A stretch of 64,000 bases of DNA, taken from Turnera subulata. Taxonomy: Eukaryota > Streptophyta > Magnoliopsida > Malpighiales > Passifloraceae. This document shows, one piece after another, positions 56,719 to 64,000 of the stretch; the stretch's first letter is position 1, and every line of letters starts with the position of its first letter. The stretch lies in the NCBI GenBank assembly GCA_028386065.3, contig JAKUCV010000164.1, forward strand, positions 1 through 64,000, written 5' to 3'. Below the pieces are notes generated by a model. The model saw only the letters and a list, made by a program, of their open reading frames with translations, was not told where the DNA came from and searched no databases. Position numbers and translations under genes: made by a program.

Positions 56719-58715
56719 GGGTTTTTGGGTTTTACAGTACCCCATGTTTAACGTTTTGGCCAATTTGGGTCCCTGACTTTCTGTTTGGACGGTTACGTAT
56801 CCCGACTTTAAGTGGGCAGGCCAGTTATAGTCCCTCGGTCAGGCACTTGCCGACATGGCGAGCTGCCCGATTTTAGGCTCTCTGAGCCGCGCCGAAACGA
56901 TGTCGTTTCGAGTTGAGACTACACCGTTTTGATGACGTGTGTTGACACGATGGATTAGTGGGCCCCACAGTCCGCTCGGGCCTAGTACAGCTCCATACCA
57001 ACCCGAAACCGGCCCGTTACCCGAAAACCCGCCCGATAATGCAGCAGAGAACCTGAAAACCATTAATTAAATTTTATTTTTAAAATGAGTGAATCTTATT
57101 TTCTAAAAATCTTACTTGGATTTAAATAAATACACCTTTGGTTTGATTATTTATTAAATTATTTTTTCTTTCTTTAATTAAATTTTAATTTTGAAAATCT
57201 TTTTAAAAGAGTGAATCTTAATTTCTAAAAATCTTACTTGGATTTAAATAAATACAGATTATTTATTTAATTATTTTTTCTTTGTTTAATTAAATTTTAT
57301 TTTTAAAAATCTTTTAAAATAAGTAAATCTTAATATCTAAAAGTCTTACTTGAATTTAAATAAATACACCTCATTGTGATGCCTCAATTTGCTGGGTTTA
57401 TTATTTTTAACTTTTTATTTTTTTCAAAAATTAATTTCTAAAAATTCCTATTTAAAGAAAATCTAATACTATGTCTAAATAAATGCTGGGAACAAAACGC
57501 GTGAACCACCAGACGAAGCAACCACCACCGCGTGAGCTACCGAACCCGCATGCCTCCACCTTGAGCAGCTCCTCCCTAGTCGCCATCGGCCGCATCACGT
57601 CCCGTTCCTTCCAACACAAACCAAAGCGCCGCCGAGGCAAATCGATTCTGGCGAAGTGAACTCGATCGCCTCGCCTCTGCCAAGTGTCGACAGCCTGCAA
57701 CCACCATCGGCCTCCGTCGCCATGCCGTCCTCGACCACGTGCTCCTCCCGCCACAGCCGACTCCAGCCGTTCGCGTCGCCATCCGCAGCAGTTGGGCGAG
57801 CAAGAGGTCAGTGAGCAGAGCTTAATCGTGGGTTTGCTTAATTTGTGGGTTTGCTTAGTTCGGTGAGAAGAGCAGTCTTTTCCCTCTTTCTTTCCACTAA
57901 AATCGTTGGGTTTGTTGAATTGTGTTTTGTATTTTGTGGTGGTGGTGGAATTGTGTTTGTTGATGGTTGTTGATGGCGTTGCTGGGTTCTTTTTGCAGTG
58001 TGTTGCAGGTCCTGGTAATGAGCCTTTCGGGTGGTTTTTGGCTTGTGCTTGTGTAGAATTGGACTGGTGGAGGTTCTTGATCTTGACGAGAACTGATTTG
58101 AATGTTCTGGTGTTGTTGATTTAGGTGGTGGCGTTACTGGTTAATGGGGTATTGAGGAAGATGATATGGTAATTCGGGATTAATTCTATTTTGTAAGGGA
58201 TCTGGTTGGAAGTATTGGTCTAGGGGTTTTAATTTTCAATGGATTGTTCGTTAATTTGCTTGTTATTGCCATTTTTGTTAATATGTTATTCTAGAAAAAA
58301 AAGAAATAGTTAAACAAGAAGGAAAAAAGAAAAAAACATAAAATCGTAAAAATTATTGAATAATCTCAAAAAACTAGAAATTTGGTGAAGAACCCGGATT
58401 TTCGGCATCCATCGGGTTTTGGGTCGGTTGGGTGAAGAACCCGGGTGGGTAGCATGTGGAGCCCACAAAGGCACGTGGATCTGACATGTCCTCCCTACAC
58501 ACTAAAACGGCATCGTTTTTGCACGCAACTATGTCGTTTTGAAACACCTCCCAAACCTCAAATTCGGGCAGCCCGCCACGTCGGCAGGTGCCTGACCGAG
58601 GGACTATGACTGGCCTGCCCACTTAAAGTCGGGGTACGTGACCGTCCAAACAGAAAGTCAGGGACCCAAATTGGCCAAAACGTTAAACATCGGGTGCTGT
58701 AAAACCCAAAAACCC
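56719..58715. mobile_element. MULE-like element between the TH2 copies, possible Pack-MULE
   Basis: GGGTTTTTGGGTTTTACAG at the left has its inverted partner at the right end. About 230 bases of each end are inverted copies (to about 56950 and from about 58480). It is flanked by TTTTTTTTAT at 56709-56718 and 58716-58725 (9 or 10 bases, uncertain because of the T run). The centre has an AT-rich half (57060-57470) and a GC-rich, exon-like piece (57480-57820) followed by AAGAGGTCAGTGAG and intron-like T-rich DNA. No transposase is encoded. Terminal sequence resembles the element at 51214-52581. Confidence 0.88.
57480..57820 (+). other. GC-rich exon-like segment inside the MULE
   Basis: CG-rich sequence in an otherwise AT-rich element, with codon-like Ser/Arg/Pro translations in the plus direction and no known domain. 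It may be the captured 5' end of a host gene. Confidence 0.4.
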
Positions 58716-59093
58716 TTTTTTTTATAGAGTAAGATATGATTCAGATCTGAATAAGTCATTTAGAGTGCAAAAAAAACATAGAACTTTGTCATAACTTGAA
58801 TGATTAGGTTGTGTTGACTTGACTTGATAAATGAGGTAGTATAACAAAGTTAATAACCAAGGTAATCTATTAGAAGCTTCCAGTCAAGAAATTAAAGTAG
58901 TTTGCAAAGTTGAATGCTAATGTATTGTAAACGATGAGTGTATGGAAATACAACCAGATTTCTCCTATATTGTGTTCAAAATGTGTTTTAGTTCTATGTC
59001 TTATTTTTTTTTAATACTAGTTGGGACTCAACTCGGGCCGAGACCTCAGCCTCTTGCTAATTATACTAGAATAATAAACAGCAACTTATTTCA

Positions 59094-59099
59094 TTTATT
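59094..59099 (-). terminator. Candidate poly(A) signal of copy 2
   Basis: AATAAA on the minus strand about 170 bases after the stop codon. Confidence 0.4.
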
Positions 59100-59265
59100 T
59101 CTGTGGAGAGAAACTTATTCTGATACATATATATAGTAGCTCTTAGTGGCTAGTTTTATTGGTCTCTCCATAGTGCATCACGTACGGCGCACTCTTTTCT
59201 AATTTTGCAGGGAATCACACCACATTTAGTGGCTAGCCAGTTTTGTTGGTCACACATAAAATTTG

Positions 59266-61630
59266 TCACAGTTTCTTCTGCCACCCCAATACGAAGGTAT
59301 TAATTTCGGACCAACTAGAAACTGTGTATAAGGTGCCAGTTAGTCCAGTCCAACTGCCAATATTGTCTACCTGCTTGTCAATGGAGGCAGCGAACAGAGG
59401 CTTGAAGGTCACCCCAAGCTGTGTAGCCACCCTCTTCAGGCTTGAACTCGACCCAATTACAATTCCTATGTTTGCTTTGAGCAGGCACAGCAAGTCTTCA
59501 ACCGATTCTCCGACATACACAGCCAGTGTCTTTGTGTCATTGTCACCGTTCGTGGTCTTTAAGATTTCATCAAAGGTGTCAACTTTGTCTTGAGGAGACA
59601 CAACTTTTCCAATGATCTCGCCCGTGGTGACTGAGCCTTCAAATCCCAGCTGGTTTGCATGTACATTCACGTCAGTTAATTCCACTGCTTGGAAAAAGGG
59701 TAAGGAATTAATTGATGATTCTTTAGTGAATATAGATGCTATATATATCATATATATGAAGCAAAATCCCAAAAGAATTGAATCATGCCTGAGGCAAGAG
59801 CTGAGTTGATGAGATCATCGGACCAGCCAGTGGAGATTAAATGGGTATTAGACTTCAAAGTTTGAATTGCCACTATTGCCTGGAAGAAAGTGGTGAAATC
59901 ATCCAAAAGTATGCTAAGTTCTCCGGCTCCTGTTATATCTTCTAGTTTTAGACCACCTAGGGCCTTGGACTTGACCACTCTAAAGTTGTTTGTACCCTCA
60001 ATTCCTGAAAATGGTTCCAATGCTTGCACCACCGCATCATAGCTGAATTCCGCTGCAGTAATAACACAACAAAGGGAACTAAATTAAACTAATTCACCAA
60101 GAGGAACTATATATATGAGAACTTTGAAAGTGCCTCGTATATATATAAAATTTGGAAAACTATATACTTTTAACGGAGTTGCTAATGAGGTCAACTTCTT
60201 GTTCATACTCCTCTTTGTATTGCGCAAAAAGGTGGCTCCATTTTGCCTTCATTTCTGCTTTGGATGATACTGCTAAGTCGGCCAAGACAGCAGAGGAATC
60301 AACCACATTGGCTGTCCCATCGTAATTGGACAATATCAAAAGCCTCTCTCCAGTTTTGCTTAACTGTCCTATTACAGGCACTGATGTCTGCTGGAAAAAC
60401 GGTTGAGCATGGAAGAACTGTATTTCACATTTCATCCCTTTACGATAAACCTCTTCAACGATGTCAAGTTGTTCGCTTGTCAGACCCAGAGATGCAGCCA
60501 GTTTATTCAGTACACTCTCAATAGTTTTAATTTCTTCCTGCAGGTACACCAATTAATTAAGCCACCTAATTAATTAATGATCATTATATTGAAATTTTTA
60601 AGAATAAAACAAATGTGAAGTGTAGCAAGAACACAGATATGTGTGGCTAGCCAGTGCGAGTACATACCCCCAAACTGTCATCGGAATTACCATCAATCCA
60701 GTCCCTATAAGGGTTTTTGTAGTAGTCCCCAATGGATGCCACCACTTGCTTACCAATAAAGAAGTAGAGTTTCCAGCAAGGAATCATGGCAGCCAAAGTG
60801 AAAACTGAAACTATTGGTCCTGTGAATTGCTCATCATGTCCTTCAACAATCCCATTTACGGTGTCGATCAAGAACTGTTGGTAGTATTTGGTAGCGTCAT
60901 TGACCACGTAATCTGAATCAGCATCAGGGCGATGCTCATCTAGCCATGCCTTTATAATTGGTACAACATATAGTTAAGGATAATATATAAATATATATCA
61001 GATTCATTCAGAGGCAAGGAGAAAAAGGAAAAGAAATTCTGGGAAAGACAGTATATATAGGAAAAGAAAAAATTATAAGCATATAATAAATAACCTGAGA
61101 TGACTCCACCCCGCTTTGATCCCCTTCCTTAAACATTGCAAATATGGCCTTTGCATCAGGATCATCTGTGTCATTCTCTGCCTTTTCACTCCTAAATAAT
61201 TCAACGCCAAACCAAACCACCCATGTGACTATATTGATCAAATAAAATAACGATATCACTTTCAATATTTATTTGTTTTTTCTTCAATCACCAAAGATTT
61301 TTATATGAGGAGAAACTAAGCCAAGCAACGTTAATGGTAAATGGAAGTTATAGTAATTAAGTGACATAATTATACTCACACAGTGACTGCGGTTTTGCCA
61401 TAAGCAATATCCTGAAAAATGTACTGGGCATAAGTTTCCGTGTCTAGATTTCCAGCAGCCAAGGAAACTACAAAGGGGGAGTACAGAGCGTAGAGTGATT
61501 CTAGACGACAATCATTCCACAGTCTTATGGCGAGGCTGTCCTCCTCAGTACTGCTCTCAGATGACAAAGAAGTAATAGTGGTACTAAGCAAGTAAGGTAC
61601 AGAAGATATTAAACTTCTACGACTTGGCAT
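59266..61630 (-). CDS. TH2-type bifunctional TenA / HAD protein, copy 2 (phosphatase site lost)
   Basis: Same family and exon plan as copy 1: 61630-61380, 61191-61095, 60949-60668, 60537-60168, 60052-59789 and 59684-59266 (560 residues). ATG 61630 is used because the codons before it are TTG AAA. Exons 2, 5 and 6 have exactly the lengths of copy 1. Exon 3 is two codons longer and exon 4 two shorter. TenA positions are kept: Asp74 (FQD), Tyr139, Cys174 and Tyr178 (IPCWKLY), Glu248 (CEIQFF). HAD motif I reads LSNYDGTANVVD, so the nucleophile Asp is Asn281, and motif IV reads GESVED (Glu near 481). The intron after exon 5 starts with GC instead of GT. Reading frame and other splice sites are intact, so it may be expressed. 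Confidence 0.88.
59787..59788 (-). other. GC splice donor of copy 2, intron 5
   Basis: Exon 5 ends TCAG and the intron begins GCATGA, while copy 1 has TCAG then GTACAC at the same place. The acceptor AAGCAG is normal. No in-frame GT alternative is close by. Confidence 0.75.
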
Positions 61631-61755
61631 TTTCAAGAATCAGTGATGGAATGAATACTGGTGCTTAAATAAATTTGGATGATGATGGACAATGTAATGA
61701 GTTTGGAGATAGAAAGTTTGAAAGTGGATAGATAGATAGAGTAGACCTTGAGGCA

Positions 61756-61762
61756 ATTTATA
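61756..61762 (-). promoter_or_regulatory. Candidate TATA box of copy 2
   Basis: CCCTATAAATTG on the minus strand, 126-132 bases before the start codon, close to the distance in copy 1. Confidence 0.55.
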
Positions 61763-61926
61763 GGGCGGAATAAGGTTGTTGTTCAATGCTCTCAATTTAA
61801 TGAAAAAATGCAGTTTAGTATAAAGAATATTTTTCATGAACAGGAGCGAATACAAGGACCAAAATTATCATTATTAATCCGATCACATGTCTCTACTAGT
61901 TTAATATCAAAAGTTATCCCCAGCGT

Positions 61927-62338
61927 GAAGTATGTAGCATTTTGTGAAGTGTTTACTCTCAAGGGCGGATATTGGCTTTCTTTCGTTTCTCCGGTGATGG
62001 CTATTGCTTGGCTTGCTCGCGTCTTAGAGTTAAAGCCGATAGCTGCCGACCACTGTATGCGAACTTAGTTGCTGTTTGGGGCTAGTCCTGCTTTATGCCG
62101 ACATCACGTCCTCCCTTTCATGGGCAGCTGCAAGTTCTTTGGTTTGTGTTCTAGCCTATGTCCCGATCTAAGTGAATCATTTTATATTTATGGTTCATAC
62201 TTTGTATGTGGATTTATTCCACTATATTTGTGGTTTTTAATTACGTTCTTTCCTTAATTTGTAGGAATCTTTGTTATTGTAATATGTAATATGTATGTTG
62301 TACTTGGTTTGAATTAATATATATTTACCCTTTCAAAA
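61927..62338 (+). mobile_element. 5'-truncated LINE with poly(A) and long TSD
   Basis: AAAAGTTATCCCCAGCGT (61909-61926) recurs with one change at 62339-62356. The inserted 412 bases end in a T-rich 3' region (TTAATATATATTTACCC) and an A run. These are the marks of L1-type target-primed insertion with strong 5' truncation. No coding frame is present. It lies about 280 bases upstream of the copy 2 start codon. Confidence 0.85.
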
Positions 62339-62356
62339 AAAAGTTATCCGCAGCGT

Positions 62357-64000
62357 AATATGCCCCCACATAAAAAGCCACCTTAACCATGTGTCTCATG
62401 TCCTGCCAGCTGCCACAAAGTTTCGCTTTCATATTCGTACTAGGTTTGTTCAATGATCACTTAAACTACATGAAAAACTAGAAACAAACATCAACACAAT
62501 TATATAGCGAAAAAAGAAAAAAATTGTTAGCTTTAGAAAAAAACCAATCTATTATATATATAAATAGTAGAGATATATTTCAAGAATGATTGAAATATGG
62601 ACACATGATAATTTAAAAAAAATATAAAAAAGACAAGTAGCTCCATATAAGTTACATGTTCTATTTTTTAAGCTACAAAGTCTTTAATATTTTTTTCAAA
62701 TTTTTTATTTATGCATAAAAAATCATTCAATTTTTCTTAATTTGATAAAATTATTATTTAATTCAATTTTTTTATTTATCATTTTTAATAAATATTAATA
62801 CATAGGAAAAATTATTACTTGTTAGATAAATGTAGACGGGCATGGTAAATTGGAGTAATGTGGAATGCTATACAACTCGGGGATATTTGTTGTAGCTTTT
62901 AATTAGTGCCAACAAAGTACAAGATAGAGCAGCAGACATAACACCACCCCACAACACACGAAGCTTTTTAACGAAAACCACACACCAAGTCACAAAATTA
63001 TGGTGTTTTTTTTTTCTCTCCTGCATTTCCTTCAAAACTATGGCATGACAGTTCTCAATATGAAAAGAGGCTTATTAATATAATCATGTTAATTTTGATA
63101 GAATCATGTTTCTCCAATTGCGTGGTCTAGTATACACAAAAAGTTAATGTTGATAGCCGCATATATTATCTTTGTCACTAGCTATTATGATTAGAGTTGA
63201 ATTATTTCACACAAAAAAAGTTAAACTGAAGAATAGATGAATGTTCATAGGTGATTGCTGATTTTATTAAGACGGAGCACTTGTATGTAATGCGAGACAT
63301 TTTCAAAATCTACTTCGTAGGATGATCTGATCCTCGAAACTCTTTCGTATGGCCGGTTTAGGTATGAGTAAGATAACTTGGAAGCATATCAGAACTAGTA
63401 ATTGAAAACTTCAAAGATCAAAGAGATTTACAAATTTATTATTTATTTTTTTATACTATAATTTATTATTTATTTCATAAATTAACTTTAAAATTCAATG
63501 ATGAATTAATTACCTCTGCCTGAAGCAGGACCTTAATTATTGTCCTAAAACATCTATTTTTTTTAGCATGACTTAAAATTTCTGTTGATGAGCCATCTAT
63601 TGAGAGTCCTTTCATAGACTTAGGAACGTCGTTCCAGCCATACAATAAGGTGGGGAAACAACATACTCCTACTTTTTTAAAGTAAACAAACAGACAAAGA
63701 CGACTGATGAATCGTTATTACAAACTGACAACACACATAAAAAGACACAAAGATAAATTGACTACAAATTGACAACACACTCAGCAGAACATGATAAGGC
63801 GTACTAGAATAAGGTTGTCCATGGCTCATAAGGCGGAGACCCATTGGTACGTAAACAAAAGACTCTGCTCTATACTAGACAAACTAAAATGTTAGGCACA
63901 TTTTGGAGTGGTGCATGTTTAATTAATGTACTTATTGATATACGATAAACTAATATATCGCCCACCATTGTTGACATTATCCGGGCAAAACAATTAACAC
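62357..64000. other. AT-rich region, no gene seen
   Basis: Long A/T runs (for example around 62500-62800 and 63430-63480) and no protein-like frame on either strand. I recognise no element ends. Confidence 0.55.

Noticed and set aside
61748..62257. Small plus-strand ORFs upstream of TH2 copy 2
   Set aside because: They cover promoter DNA and the non-coding LINE 3' region.

Overview
The window reads as nuclear DNA of a eudicot plant. It has AT-rich spacers, spliced plant-type genes, and a dense pile of plant-specific transposable elements: SIRE-like and Tork-like copia, Athila, chromovirus and Tat gypsy, L1-type LINE, MULE and MITE. Positions 1-53100 are almost entirely nested repeats. The only cellular genes I can support are two tandem copies of a TenA/HAD bifunctional TH2-type gene, both on the minus strand, at 53376-56032 and 59266-61630.

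Region 1-26549 is an old Tork-like copia element. Its pieces lie at 1260-1679, 10550-11201 and 24774-26345, with a short LTR at 26346-26549. It is split by a SIRE-like copia element (1680-10544, TSD GAGGT) and by an Athila-type gypsy element on the minus strand (11202-24773, TSD AGTAG). A second LTR family (X) abuts it at 1-1259, and a solo copy of X (18530-20075, TSD CTCAC) sits inside the Athila reverse transcriptase. The SIRE-like element has gag and an env-like 'plant transposon protein' ORF but no pol. Its LTRs and interior carry arrays of a 12-bp palindrome, arranged as pairs 20-22 bp apart that repeat about every 61-77 bp. Two of the array types stand directly upstream of TATA boxes.

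Region 26550-36136 is AT-rich spacer with a roughly 180-bp tandem repeat, which holds a MULE-type MITE (27749-28002) and a solo LTR (28260-29606). An Ogre/Tat-like LTR remnant follows, then a long chromovirus-type solo LTR (31749-35888) that itself contains a solo LTR (32826-33843) related to the SIRE-like family.

Region 36137-52719 is one LINE. It was split by a defective gypsy element (36774-50057, TSD CTTGA) and later by a MULE-like foldback element (51214-52581). The gypsy element's left LTR was hit by a pol-less chromovirus-like element (37312-42257, TSD CTAGA). Its interior was hit by a copia-type LTR insertion (42461-47947, TSD CTATG) that contains a Tat-like gypsy fragment.

Region 53100-64000 is the gene region. 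The two TH2-type genes have the same six-exon structure and predicted lengths of 559 and 560 residues. They keep the TenA (aminopyrimidine hydrolase) catalytic residues, but both have lost the HAD phosphatase nucleophile and altered motif IV. A possible Pack-MULE (56719-58715) lies between them and a 5'-truncated LINE (61927-62338) lies upstream of the second gene. The rest is AT-rich DNA with no gene I can support. All alignments and counts here were made by eye.
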